Shown piece by piece: positions 41,249 to 49,242 of a stretch of 64,000 bases of DNA (position 1 is its first letter; each line of letters opens with the position of its first letter). The stretch is from Kordiimonas lipolytica (GTDB lineage Bacteria > Pseudomonadota > Alphaproteobacteria > Sphingomonadales > Kordiimonadaceae): NCBI RefSeq assembly GCF_001550065.1, contig NZ_LRUB01000023.1, positions 9,640 to 73,639 on the forward strand, given 5' to 3'. The notes beneath the pieces were generated by a model. It was not told the DNA's origin and did not search any database. It saw only the letters and a list, made by a program, of their open reading frames with translations. The translations under genes and the position numbers were made by a program.

Positions 41249-42652
41249 TCAGGGTAGACTTGGTTGACTGAGGGAGAGTGGCGCGGGCAAATTGGCGTTG
41301 CCGGGCCTTGGTGCTATTTCTCTATCCATTTTCCGGTGAACCATCGCCGTGTTGGCAGGTCGACGCGGCGCGGATAGTTTTCGGCCAATCATCCGCTGCT
41401 GCAGCCCATGGGGTGTTACCAGCGTGACGCCATCAGCAGTTCGGGTAAACCAGCGCTTGTCTTCTTCCGCATCTAGGCCCACGGCCATGTTTTCCGGGAT
41501 GGTGCAGCCTTCGCTGACGACGGTTTTATGCAAAATGGTGCCTTCCCCGACGGTTGATCCTGGCAGCAGCACGCTTTTCTTGATGCAGCAGTGCGGTGCG
41601 ATATGCACATCGGCAGATACGATGCTGTGATCAAGATTTGTGTCCTCAATGATCGCGCCTGGCGCCAGAACCACGTTTCGGATTTGGCCAAACTGACTGT
41701 TTGGCGACAGAATGATCCGAGCTGCAGGTCTTTGCTCCGGTGCGGTTCTGATTGGCCAAGAGGTGTCATAGAGATCAAGTGGTGGATGAACATCGGTTAG
41801 GTCGAGGCACGCGCGCCAATAGGCATCCAGTGTGCCCACATCCCGCCAGTAAGGAAGGGCTGCAGATACCCCGGCCCGACAACTGTTGGTAAACTGGTGC
41901 GCATAGAGCTTTGATCGTCCGACAAGACGGGGCAGCAGGTCATGGCCGAAATCGTGGCTGGACGCGCTATTGTGATGGTCTTCATACAGAAGTTCGGCGA
42001 GGAAATCTGCTTTGAACAGATAAATGCCCATGCTGGCGAGGCAGGTGTCAGGGGAACCTGGGATCGTTGCCGGAGCCTTGGGTTTTTCAATAAACGTCTT
42101 GACGCTATTGGTCGCGTCGATAGCGACAATGCCAAAATCCTGAGCCTTTCCAGTTGGGACGCCAACACAAGAGATCGTGGCGTCTGCGTCATTCTGGATA
42201 TGCTCCGCCAACATGCGGCGATAGTCCTGTTTGTAGACATGGTCTCCTGCCAAGACCAGGATATGCTCTGGCGTATCGCCACCAAGGTGCCTGAGGCTCT
42301 GGAACACAGCATCTGCGGTGCCTTTGTACCATCCGTTGCCGTCGCCAGCTTGTTCTGCAGGCCACGGTTCAATGAATTCATCCAGATCACGATGAAGAAA
42401 ACTCCAGCCCTTGTTCAGGTGGCGGAGCAGGCTCTGTGCGCGATATTGGGTTGCCACGCCGATGCGCCGGATACCGCTGTTGATGCAATTCGACAAGGGA
42501 AAATCGATCAGCCTATGGCTGCCGCCAAACGGGACTGCGGGTTTGGCCTGCATAGCCCCCAAATCATGAAGTCTGGCCCCTTTTCCGCCCGCCAGGATCA
42601 CCGCGGTCGTCTTGCGTAGCGCATAATCCAGATCTGGATTGCGATCAGGCAT
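41249..42652 (-). CDS. glgC: Glucose-1-phosphate adenylyltransferase
   Basis: A 467-residue ADP-glucose pyrophosphorylase. The N-terminal nucleotidyltransferase motif 'VILAGGKGARLHDLGAMQAKPAVPFGG' (in parts) is followed by 'IDFPLSNCINSGIRRIGVATQY' and 'WYKGTADAVFQ' with the ATP-site residues. The C-terminal half is a left-handed beta-helix with 'IEDTNLDHSIVSADVHIAPHC'. It makes ADP-glucose, the committed step of glycogen synthesis. The protein is about 40 residues longer than usual because of a Pro/Arg-rich tail. The ATG at 42652 follows GAGGGG; an open extension of 16 codons lacks family similarity. Its start is 69 bp from an FNR-type box, and DUF2934, glgP and adh follow in the operon. Confidence 0.95.
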   Translation of the reverse strand: MPDRNPDLDYALRKTTAVILAGGKGARLHDLGAMQAKPAVPFGGSHRLIDFPLSNCINSGIRRIGVATQYRAQSLLRHLNKGWSFLHRDLDEFIEPWPAEQAGDGNGWYKGTADAVFQSLRHLGGDTPEHILVLAGDHVYKQDYRRMLAEHIQNDADATISCVGVPTGKAQDFGIVAIDATNSVKTFIEKPKAPATIPGSPDTCLASMGIYLFKADFLAELLYEDHHNSASSHDFGHDLLPRLVGRSKLYAHQFTNSCRAGVSAALPYWRDVGTLDAYWRACLDLTDVHPPLDLYDTSWPIRTAPEQRPAARIILSPNSQFGQIRNVVLAPGAIIEDTNLDHSIVSADVHIAPHCCIKKSVLLPGSTVGEGTILHKTVVSEGCTIPENMAVGLDAEEDKRWFTRTADGVTLVTPHGLQQRMIGRKLSAPRRPANTAMVHRKMDREIAPRPGNANLPAPLSLSQPSLP

Positions 42653-42714
42653 AATATCCCCCTCAGGTATGGAAGAATTGAAAAGGAAGGATACCATCAA
42701 TCCGTGTCGGAAAA

Positions 42715-42728
42715 TTGACAGGGATCAA
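42715..42728. promoter_or_regulatory. FNR/FixK-type box upstream of glgC
   Basis: TTGACAGGGATCAA has one mismatch (C for T) to TTGAT-N4-ATCAA and is centred 69 bp upstream of glgC. The same 14 bases occur upstream of ppsA at 53669, which argues for a shared regulator. Confidence 0.68.
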
Positions 42729-42784
42729 CGTTTTGGTGTTGTTGTGCCAATTTTCTCCGGTACTGTCAGCTGCGCCTGATGCTC

Positions 42785-43231
42785 CTACCGCAGGGATGCG
42801 ACGGTTGGCGATTGCACGAGTGGTGTGGAAATGGCAGCGATCAACTCACCGGATAGCGCGTGTGGCAGGTGTGTGGCGATATCACCAACGGATAGAATGC
42901 CGACGGTACGGTTATTTGTGTTCACCACCGGCATCCGCCGTATCTTGTTTCTTTCCATGACGAGCACTGCTTTGTCGATATGATCGCTTTCCGTGCAATA
43001 GACTACATGGCGTGTCATGACATCGCGGACCACCAGCTCCGTGGCCTCGTAGCCGGGAACAAACCCCCTGCAGGCGATATCGCGATCCGTGACCATGCCA
43101 CATAGATGTTCTTGGTCTTCCACGAGAAGAGCTCCAATGTCATGGTCGCGCATTTTTTGGGCTGCGGTCGCGAGGCTGTCATCTGGACTGACGGCTATTT
43201 TCCGTTTCGACATAATTTCCTTAACCAACAT
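42785..43231 (-). CDS. Protein with two CBS domains
   Basis: A 148-residue protein made almost entirely of a CBS pair: 'VKEIMSKRKIAVSPDDSLATAAQKM' with 'DIGALLVEDQEHLCGMVTDRDIA', and 'VRDVMTRHVVYCTESDHIDKAVLVM' with 'RMPVVNTNNRTVGILSVGDIA'. Such stand-alone pairs bind adenosine nucleotides and report energy state; the partner is unknown. The ATG at 43231 is chosen because AGGAAG lies 8 bases before it; an ATG two codons upstream is too close. It ends a leftward operon that starts with the host-attachment-type gene, directly before the glgC promoter. A second CBS-pair gene is at 50.1 kb in the same regulon. Confidence 0.88.
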   Translation of the reverse strand: MLVKEIMSKRKIAVSPDDSLATAAQKMRDHDIGALLVEDQEHLCGMVTDRDIACRGFVPGYEATELVVRDVMTRHVVYCTESDHIDKAVLVMERNKIRRMPVVNTNNRTVGILSVGDIATHLPHALSGELIAAISTPLVQSPTVASLR

Positions 43232-43298
43232 GACCATCTTCCTTTTCGGTTCCAGCGGAATGGAAATCCAGGCCGCGTCCGACCGTGGCCCCAGTGTT

Positions 43299-44639
43299 TT
43301 AGAGGCCTGTCGGATATGTTTCATCCAGTTCGCCCTGATGCCACCTCATGGGGACATGCAGCGGCCTCACGGCATCAGTCTCGTCAAAATGCAGCAGAAG
43401 GTCGAACTGTTCCGGCAAACAACTGCTGAAATAGTGGCTCTGGCGCTCTGTTTCGGGCCGATAGATCACGCCGATTGCGCGCATCAGGCGCGGCTCAAGC
43501 AAATAGTCAATCGCTTCGTTGTTGCTTCTCATGTCCAGCAGGAAATTGGGGTGCGACACCCTGTGAAACAGATATTCATAGCTGTCCGGCAGAGGTGCGC
43601 GGACATTTTTGCGTTCCGCCGGGCGGTCCCAGTCAGACGCGGCCGTGACTTCCCCGGTGGAGGTTGAGAAGCCGATGAGCAGGGCATTGTTGCCATGGCT
43701 CTCGCGGACCAATTGGCCAATGTTGAATTCTCCCCGCCTGTGCATTTCAGTGGCGGCGGCGTTACCGATATGGGAATTGTGTGCCCACACGATAACCTTG
43801 GCTTCGCGCCCAAGTTGTTCACTCAGGTGGTGCACAAGGTCGCCCAGCGTTTCAGCCATATGTTGGTCGCGCAGGTTCCAGGAATTAGGACGCCCCCTGA
43901 ACAGGGCGCGATAATAGATTTCGGCATTCCTGACCAGCTTGGCGTTCTGCTCGGCGCAGAAATACTCGTCCCCGTCGACGATTCCTTTTTGGGTCAGATA
44001 CCGGAAAGCCTTGTGGCGCAGGTCAACCAGCTGGGCTGTGATGTCGTGCTCACACGCCTTGGTCAGCCCCATCTCGGCAGCGTAACCATACTGCTGCGGC
44101 TTATGGATGAACTGATCGAGACAGCTATATCGCTTCCGCGCCCGGTTGGCTGCTTGGGGGTCAACGCGTTCCAGATAGTCAAGGACTGCTTTGGCAGATG
44201 TGCTCATGCTATAGAGGTCGAGCCCATAAAAGCCGGTCGGGCGACCGGATTTCTTGCTGTTGAAGGTATGCAGCCAGGTAATGAAGCGTGAGACTTCGGT
44301 ATTGGCCCACATCCATGTCGGGAACCGTTCGAAGGCGTCAAGCGCCGCGCGGGGGCATACTTCCGGACCCGCACCCGTAACATAGCGATTGATTGCATAG
44401 GCATCGGGCCAATCGGCTTCCACGGCTACGGCATCGAAGTCGTACTCTTCGATCAATCGAGCGGTGATGTCAGCGCGCACCCGATAGAATTGCTGTGTAC
44501 CGTGGGTGGCTTCCCCGAGGAGGACGAGCTTCTTGTCTTTTGCAGCCCTCAGAAGGGAGGCATGGTCCGATGCCCCCAAGTCAAGGGGAGTGACACACTT
44601 TTCCAGCGCGTGGATAGCTGCCTGATCCTGGACGGACAT
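43299..44639 (-). CDS. Erythromycin esterase-family protein
   Basis: A 446-residue member of the erythromycin esterase superfamily. Recognisable blocks are 'KLVLLGEATHGTQQFYRVRADI' with the catalytic His, 'AVAVEADWPDAYAINRYV', 'FPTWMWANTEVSRFITWLHTFN' and 'VIVWAHNSHIGNAAATEM'. EreA/EreB open macrolide rings, but most chromosomal relatives, including this type next to a phosphoribosyltransferase, have unknown substrates and no proven resistance role. The preceding phosphoribosyltransferase gene ends only 3 bases before its start, so they are co-translated. Membership in an oxygen-regulated stress operon speaks for a metabolic or repair role. Confidence 0.88.
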   Translation of the reverse strand: MSVQDQAAIHALEKCVTPLDLGASDHASLLRAAKDKKLVLLGEATHGTQQFYRVRADITARLIEEYDFDAVAVEADWPDAYAINRYVTGAGPEVCPRAALDAFERFPTWMWANTEVSRFITWLHTFNSKKSGRPTGFYGLDLYSMSTSAKAVLDYLERVDPQAANRARKRYSCLDQFIHKPQQYGYAAEMGLTKACEHDITAQLVDLRHKAFRYLTQKGIVDGDEYFCAEQNAKLVRNAEIYYRALFRGRPNSWNLRDQHMAETLGDLVHHLSEQLGREAKVIVWAHNSHIGNAAATEMHRRGEFNIGQLVRESHGNNALLIGFSTSTGEVTAASDWDRPAERKNVRAPLPDSYEYLFHRVSHPNFLLDMRSNNEAIDYLLEPRLMRAIGVIYRPETERQSHYFSSCLPEQFDLLLHFDETDAVRPLHVPMRWHQGELDETYPTGL

Positions 44640-44642
44640 GGC

Positions 44643-45299
44643 TTAGGCACTCCTTTTATGTTTCATACAGCGTTCAGCCATCGCAGCTTGTACTTCTTCG
44701 TCACTGACCTGGGAGAAATCCCCATACCAGTGGCCTACGCCCCAGAAAGGATCTGGCTTGAACGGACAAACGAGCCGATCCACCTGCCGTGCCAGTTGAG
44801 CACATGAATCAACGGCGCCGACCGGCACTGCAGCAATGATTTCCCGGGCATGCATTTTCTTGCAGGCTGCGACGGCTACCTGCATGGTGGCGCCGGTGGC
44901 CAACCCATCATCGACGAGGATCACGGTCCTGTTGTCCAGCTTGGGTGCGGGCCGGCCACCACGATACGACTCATTCCGGCGCGCCAGCTCGGCCTGTTCC
45001 TTCGTCAACACCTGGTCGAAGACTTCCTCGCTCAGGTGCAGTTGCCCGATAATATGCTCGTTGAGGACACAAAGTCCGCCGACCGAGATGGCTCCCATCG
45101 CCAGCTCTTCCTGGCCGGGTACACCCAGTTTGCGCACCAACATGATATCAAACGCCAGCCCCAGTGTGTCTGCAACCTCACGGGCGATGGGAACGCCGCC
45201 ACGGGGCAGTGCAAGGATAAGGACATCCTGCCGGTCCGTGTAATCGACCAGTGCGGCGGCAAGAGCCCGCCCAGCCTCAGTGCGGTCACGATATTTCAT
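44643..45299 (-). CDS. Phosphoribosyltransferase domain protein
   Basis: A 218-residue PRTase-fold protein with the PRPP-binding loop 'RTVILVDDGLATGATMQVA' and the early 'LILALPRGGVPIAREVADTLG'. It belongs to the group that includes predicted phosphoribosyltransferases fused or linked to dienelactone-type hydrolases; its substrate is unknown. The ATG at 45299 is selected because the family starts at 'YRDRTEAGRALA'; the open frame continues upstream 57 codons within the neighbouring hydrolase gene but reads as nonsense. It overlaps that hydrolase gene by 14 bases, so the two are coupled. Confidence 0.85.
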   Translation of the reverse strand: MKYRDRTEAGRALAAALVDYTDRQDVLILALPRGGVPIAREVADTLGLAFDIMLVRKLGVPGQEELAMGAISVGGLCVLNEHIIGQLHLSEEVFDQVLTKEQAELARRNESYRGGRPAPKLDNRTVILVDDGLATGATMQVAVAACKKMHAREIIAAVPVGAVDSCAQLARQVDRLVCPFKPDPFWGVGHWYGDFSQVSDEEVQAAMAERCMKHKRSA

Positions 45300-45981
45300 G
45301 GCGCGTTCCCGAATGATGTTTGATCCAGTCTGCGGCAAGGTGGGCAACTTTATCGAGAGCCCCATGTTCCTCAAACAGGTGACCGGCACCGGGGACGACG
45401 TGAATGTCAGACCGATCGTTGAGCCTCGCGAGAGCCTGTTCATTGAGGTCAAGAACCTGCCGGTCATCACCCCCGACGATCAATAGCGTAGGCGCTTTGA
45501 CATGGGGCAGATATTCTCCTGCCAGGTCCGGGCGTCCGCCACGGGACACAATAGACGTAACGTTGTCTGGGCTTTCCGCCGCGGCGATCAGGGCGGCGGC
45601 TGCCCCAGTGCTGGAGCCGAAAAAGGCACGCTCTAGATGTTTGGTTCGGTCATTGGTTTTCACCCAGTGCCCAATCTGCACAAGCCGGTCGGCTAACAGG
45701 GTAATATCGAACCGCAGCTTGAAGGTCATCTGGTCTTCTCGGCCTTCCTTTTCCGTCAGCAGGTCGGTAAGCAAGGTGGCGATATGCTGCTGATGGAAGA
45801 TTTCGGCTACATACCAATTCCGGGGGCTGAAACGGCTGCTGCCGCTGCCGTGTGCGAATATCGCGATCTGCCTAGCCTCTCCCGGGATAGTCAGCCGCCC
45901 TTCAAGGGCGACTGTGGCAAGTGGAATGTCAATGCGCAGGTCGTGAATCTGATCCTGCAGTTGATCGTGAAGGGTAGGCAT
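45286..45981 (-). CDS. Alpha/beta hydrolase (dienelactone hydrolase-like)
   Basis: A 231-residue alpha/beta hydrolase. 'IAIFAHGSGSSRFSPRN' is the oxyanion-loop region, 'FFGSSTGAAAAL' has the nucleophile elbow (GSSTG), 'LLIVGGDDRQV' the acidic residue and 'VVPGAGHLFEE' the catalytic His. The substrate is unknown. In many genomes this protein is linked or fused to the phosphoribosyltransferase found here just downstream (14-base overlap). It is the second gene of the five-gene leftward operon, 36 bases after the host-attachment-type gene. Confidence 0.87.
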   Translation of the reverse strand: MPTLHDQLQDQIHDLRIDIPLATVALEGRLTIPGEARQIAIFAHGSGSSRFSPRNWYVAEIFHQQHIATLLTDLLTEKEGREDQMTFKLRFDITLLADRLVQIGHWVKTNDRTKHLERAFFGSSTGAAAALIAAAESPDNVTSIVSRGGRPDLAGEYLPHVKAPTLLIVGGDDRQVLDLNEQALARLNDRSDIHVVPGAGHLFEEHGALDKVAHLAADWIKHHSGTRHEIS

Positions 45982-46017
45982 TGTGGTCCCCTTTTCGATT
46001 GGTTAGCATCCCCTCTT

Positions 46018-46512
46018 TCAGCGGCCCTGCGCGTCGGGGTTGCTGGCTTGGGTGTCGTCTTTTTCCTGCAGTTTTTTCAGCCGGGCTGGCAAGGTTTGTT
46101 CAGGCACGCCGATCAGGTTCTTTGCATATTCCCCGGATATTTTGGCGAGCGTCGCTTTATTCAGGCCTGCCTTCAGCATCGCCATGGTTTTAGGCAGGGC
46201 AATTAGGATGAGGCTGTCGATTTCCTTATGGGCAACAGCGTCGTTGAGTTCTTGCGCCACAGCATCCAGAAAGGCCTCGCTTTCCTGCTCTGGGAAATTA
46301 GCGTGGTCTTCGTAAGCATAGGCATGGTGAGATGCAGAGCCATGGCCGTGTCCTGGTCGATCAGCGGCCAGATCGCCCTGTTGCTTGCGGGCAGCAGGGT
46401 GTTCCAGTTCCAGATAACGCAGCATGGCGCCATTCAAATGGCCGCGCGTATAAATCTCCGCATGGGCACGGTCGGCAAGCAAAACCCATTCATGATTGAC
46501 GATAGTTGACAT
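46018..46512 (-). CDS. Host attachment protein family (BaeRF-like) protein
   Basis: A 164-residue protein of the Host_attach family: 'WVLLADRAHAEIYTRGH' at the start, 'LAADRPGHGHGSASHHAYAYEDH' with a His/Gly-rich loop in the middle, and 'IDSLILIALPKTMAMLKAGLN' near the end. The fold resembles the archaeal release factor/eRF1 domain; the name comes from plant-associated bacteria and does not prove a host role. The ATG at 46512 follows GGAGAAAGCC. It heads the leftward operon and lies 65 bp from a perfect FNR-type box, which is shared with the divergent response regulator. Confidence 0.87.
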   Translation of the reverse strand: MSTIVNHEWVLLADRAHAEIYTRGHLNGAMLRYLELEHPAARKQQGDLAADRPGHGHGSASHHAYAYEDHANFPEQESEAFLDAVAQELNDAVAHKEIDSLILIALPKTMAMLKAGLNKATLAKISGEYAKNLIGVPEQTLPARLKKLQEKDDTQASNPDAQGR

Positions 46513-46570
46513 GGCTTTCTCCAGCATTGGAAGCGATGCCCAACTGTACCAACCGAGCATCAATTGTACA

Positions 46571-46584
46571 TTGATCTGCATCAA
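46571..46584. promoter_or_regulatory. FNR/FixK-type box between the host-attachment operon and the response regulator
   Basis: TTGATCTGCATCAA is a perfect TTGAT-N4-ATCAA match. It is centred 65 bp from the leftward start at 46512 and 89 bp from the rightward start at 46667, so both directions are possible; the distance favours the leftward operon. Confidence 0.75.
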
Positions 46585-46666
46585 TGCCACTGGAACGCCA
46601 GCGGTATTGCTTTAGCGCAACCGGCAATTGTGCTAGTGTCGTCAGCCTGAGAGGACACAATCTGAC

Positions 46667-47416
46667 ATGGGCAGAATATTAGTTGTCGATGATGATCCCC
46701 GTGTGCGCCAGATGCTGCAACGGTATTTGTCGGGGGAAGGATTTCAGACGGTGCTCGCTGCAGATTTGCGGCAGGCAGGACAGTCGCTGAAAGAGCAACC
46801 AGTCAGCCTTGTCATCCTTGATATTAATCTTGGGAGTGATGACGGCCTGGATTTTGCTCGTGAGGTACGTGCCGCCGACGGTGGCCTGCCGATCATTATC
46901 CTGTCAGGAAAGGACGATGTTGTGGACCGCATCGTTGGGCTGGAAGTTGGTGCCGACGATTATGTGACCAAACCATTCCACCTGCGCGAATTGCTGGCGC
47001 GTATCAAGACGGTTCTGCGGCGCAGCGCCACCCGCAGGGATGGCACCAGGCGGGATATGACCGCGAATGACAGTGCCATTCGGTTCGGAGCCTGGTATTT
47101 GCTGCGGGGCAGCCGACGACTGCTGCGGGAAGATGGGGCCGAGCATGTCCTGACCACTGGCGAGTTCAAGCTTCTGGACGCCCTGACCCGGCACCCCCAA
47201 CGCGTGCTCAGTCGCGACAGACTTCTTGATATGGTCGCGGGACGCAACTGGACCCCGTTTGACCGTAGTATCGATACACAGATCCGCCGCCTGCGCAGCA
47301 AGGTTGAGGAAAATCCGGCGGCCCCCAGCCTGATCAAAACCGTGCGCGGCGAGGGCTATATGCTGGCTGTGCGGGTGGAAAATGGTGTGCAGGTGCCCGG
47401 TGTTCTTCAAGGCTGA
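46667..47416 (+). CDS. OmpR-family response regulator
   Basis: A 249-residue two-domain regulator. The receiver has the acidic pocket D8-D10 in 'ILVVDDDPRVRQ', phospho-acceptor D52 in 'LVILDINLG', Thr/Ser in 'IIILSGKDD' and Lys in 'VTKPF'. The C-terminal winged helix ends with 'FDRSIDTQIRRLRSKVEENP' and 'IKTVRGEGYML', typical of OmpR/PhoB DNA binding to direct repeats. The FixL-like hybrid kinase gene starts 107 bases downstream in the same direction with an FNR-type box between, so the pair is probably functional but separately controlled. A likely target is the TGTGACA direct-repeat array in front of the crp/fnr gene. Confidence 0.92.
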   Translation: MGRILVVDDDPRVRQMLQRYLSGEGFQTVLAADLRQAGQSLKEQPVSLVILDINLGSDDGLDFAREVRAADGGLPIIILSGKDDVVDRIVGLEVGADDYVTKPFHLRELLARIKTVLRRSATRRDGTRRDMTANDSAIRFGAWYLLRGSRRLLREDGAEHVLTTGEFKLLDALTRHPQRVLSRDRLLDMVAGRNWTPFDRSIDTQIRRLRSKVEENPAAPSLIKTVRGEGYMLAVRVENGVQVPGVLQG

Positions 47417-47436
47417 CGGCAGCTTGCTATCTGACA

Positions 47437-47450
47437 TTGACTGAAATCAA
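47437..47450. promoter_or_regulatory. FNR/FixK-type box upstream of the hybrid kinase
   Basis: TTGACTGAAATCAA has one mismatch to the consensus and is centred 80 bp upstream of the kinase start. It would place the sensor kinase under the regulator it may ultimately control. Confidence 0.65.
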
Positions 47451-47523
47451 TAAGTAGTATCATGGAGCTTGCTATATAATCAGACGGGAATTGCACCTAT
47501 TCCTGAACGAGGAGAAGGCCATC

Positions 47524-49098
47524 GTGAACGACGCCTCCGTACCGCACGAGAAGGACGCACAGGGGGGAAGCCGTCAGGTCGACTTGCAGGCAAAATGGCA
47601 TGCCGTCGTAGAATCTCTGGTGCATGCTCTTATCGTGATCGATGACCGCGGCATAATCCAGGAAGTGAATCCTGCAACCCTTGAGCTTTTTGGGTATGAC
47701 GAAGGCGAAATGGTTGGCCAGAATGTATCTATGTTGATGCCTGAGCCCTATCGCCACGAGCACGACAGCTATCTGGCACGCTATAAGAAGACGGGCGAGA
47801 AACGCATTATAGGCATTGGGCGCGAAGTTCTGGCCATGCGCAAAGACGGCAAGACATTCCCTGTACTTCTTTCGGTAGGGGAGGCGCTTGATGGCGGCCC
47901 CCGGTCTTTTTTTTTCGGGGTCATCTATGACCTGACGGAAGCCAAACAGAATGAAGAACGATTGGTTGACGCGCAGAAGACAGAGGCGGTCACCCAGCTG
48001 ACAGCCGGCATCGCGCATGATTTCAACAATATGCTGACCGTGATTCAGGGCAATCTGGAGATGCTGGACGCCCATGTGGCAGACCGGGACGGTCGCGAGC
48101 TTCTGAGCGAAGTTCTGGGCGCCATCGAGGATGGTGGGCGTTTGGTCAAGCAACTTCTGGCCTTTAGCCGGAAGCAGACGCTTGATCCACGGGTAATTGA
48201 CCTGAACCAACTGGTGGCCGGATTGCTGAAGTTGCTCAGGCGCACCATCAGCGAAAACATCGAGATACGGGACATATTGGGGGCAGGTATGACCCCGGTG
48301 GAAGTGGACCCTCAGCAGCTTGAAAATGCGATACTGAACCTGGTGATCAATGCCCGGGACGCTATGCCGGGCGGCGGTCGGATCAGCATCGAAACAGATA
48401 TGGTGGACGCGGATAACGTCATGCCAGGAGCGGACATTCACCCAAGCACAGACCGCTATGCCCGTATCACCATCCGCGACAGCGGCCCCGGCATCCCCGA
48501 AGACATCATGTCGCGCATTTTCGAACCATTTTTTTCGACGAAGGCGCCGGGCAAGGGGTCAGGGCTCGGGCTCAGCATGGCGCAGGGCTTTACCCGCCAG
48601 TCTGGCGGTGACCTCCTTCTGGAAACTATCCCGGGTCAGGGGACAACCCTGTCCATCTTGCTGCCCGGTTTGACCAGTGTCCAGCCCACCAGTCGGCGCC
48701 CACAGTTTGAGACCGATCCAAATGCACCCGTCCGGGGTGGTAAAGAGACCATTCTGCTGGTGGAAGATGATGCCCGGGTGCGCCGGGCCAACACGCGCCG
48801 GCTTGTAGCGTTGGGATATCGCGTCCTTGAAGCGGCCGATGGACCAACTGCGCTGGACATACTGCTGAAGCATGACAATGTGGAGGTGCTGTTTTCGGAT
48901 ATCATTATGCCCGGTGGCATGCTGGGCAACGAGCTTGCCGAAAAGGCACGCCTTATGCGCCCCAAGCTCAAGATTTTGCTGACGACCGGCTATGCGGAAG
49001 ATGCGGTGTCAGGGCGCGGCTCGCCCTTTGACCTGCTCAGCAAGCCCTTCAGAGGCAAACAACTTGCTGCGAAGGTGCGAACACTCCTGGACAATTGA
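47524..49098 (+). CDS. FixL-like PAS hybrid histidine kinase with C-terminal receiver
   Basis: A 524-residue cytosolic sensor: PAS (about 25-140), HisKA with H165 in 'TAGIAHDFNNML', HATPase ('NLVINARDAMPGGG', 'DSGPGIPEDIM', 'GKGSGLGLS') and a receiver with D459 in 'VLFSDIIMPGG'. The PAS domain matches FixL around the haem: H80 in 'HEHDSYLARY' sits where FixL has its proximal His (H200 in Bradyrhizobium), R86 matches R206 and R100 in 'IIGIGR' matches O2-contact R220 with identical spacing; only the H214 position is Arg (R94). A haem oxygen sensor is therefore likely. The start is GTG 47524 after GAGGAGAAGG. Unlike FixL it has no membrane helices, and its H-box is of the AHDFNN type. Confidence 0.88.
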   Translation: MNDASVPHEKDAQGGSRQVDLQAKWHAVVESLVHALIVIDDRGIIQEVNPATLELFGYDEGEMVGQNVSMLMPEPYRHEHDSYLARYKKTGEKRIIGIGREVLAMRKDGKTFPVLLSVGEALDGGPRSFFFGVIYDLTEAKQNEERLVDAQKTEAVTQLTAGIAHDFNNMLTVIQGNLEMLDAHVADRDGRELLSEVLGAIEDGGRLVKQLLAFSRKQTLDPRVIDLNQLVAGLLKLLRRTISENIEIRDILGAGMTPVEVDPQQLENAILNLVINARDAMPGGGRISIETDMVDADNVMPGADIHPSTDRYARITIRDSGPGIPEDIMSRIFEPFFSTKAPGKGSGLGLSMAQGFTRQSGGDLLLETIPGQGTTLSILLPGLTSVQPTSRRPQFETDPNAPVRGGKETILLVEDDARVRRANTRRLVALGYRVLEAADGPTALDILLKHDNVEVLFSDIIMPGGMLGNELAEKARLMRPKLKILLTTGYAEDAVSGRGSPFDLLSKPFRGKQLAAKVRTLLDN

Positions 49099-49105
49099 CG
49101 CAGGG

Positions 49106-49121
49106 CACTGCCGCCGCAGTG
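49106..49121. terminator. Short GC-rich hairpin between convergent kinase and crp/fnr genes
   Basis: CACTGC-CGCC-GCAGTG forms a perfect 6-bp stem with a tetraloop 8 bases after the kinase stop codon. No U-run follows, so it is only a possible transcript end. A GGGGT/ACCCC pair around A-rich bases lies at 49136-49153. Confidence 0.35.
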
Positions 49122-49242
49122 ACCGCCAGCCCTTGGGGTAAAAAACACCCCCCGGTCATTTCTGGACAGAGGGTGAGGCTCAGGGAGGTAGGGACGCCGT
49201 ATGAGAGCGGTGCTTAGGGGGCGGGCGCACAGTCCAATATAG

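Noticed and set aside
43299..44639. Calling the erythromycin esterase-family gene an antibiotic resistance gene
   Set aside because: The superfamily is broad, the gene sits in an oxygen-linked stress operon, and no sequence feature proves macrolide hydrolysis.
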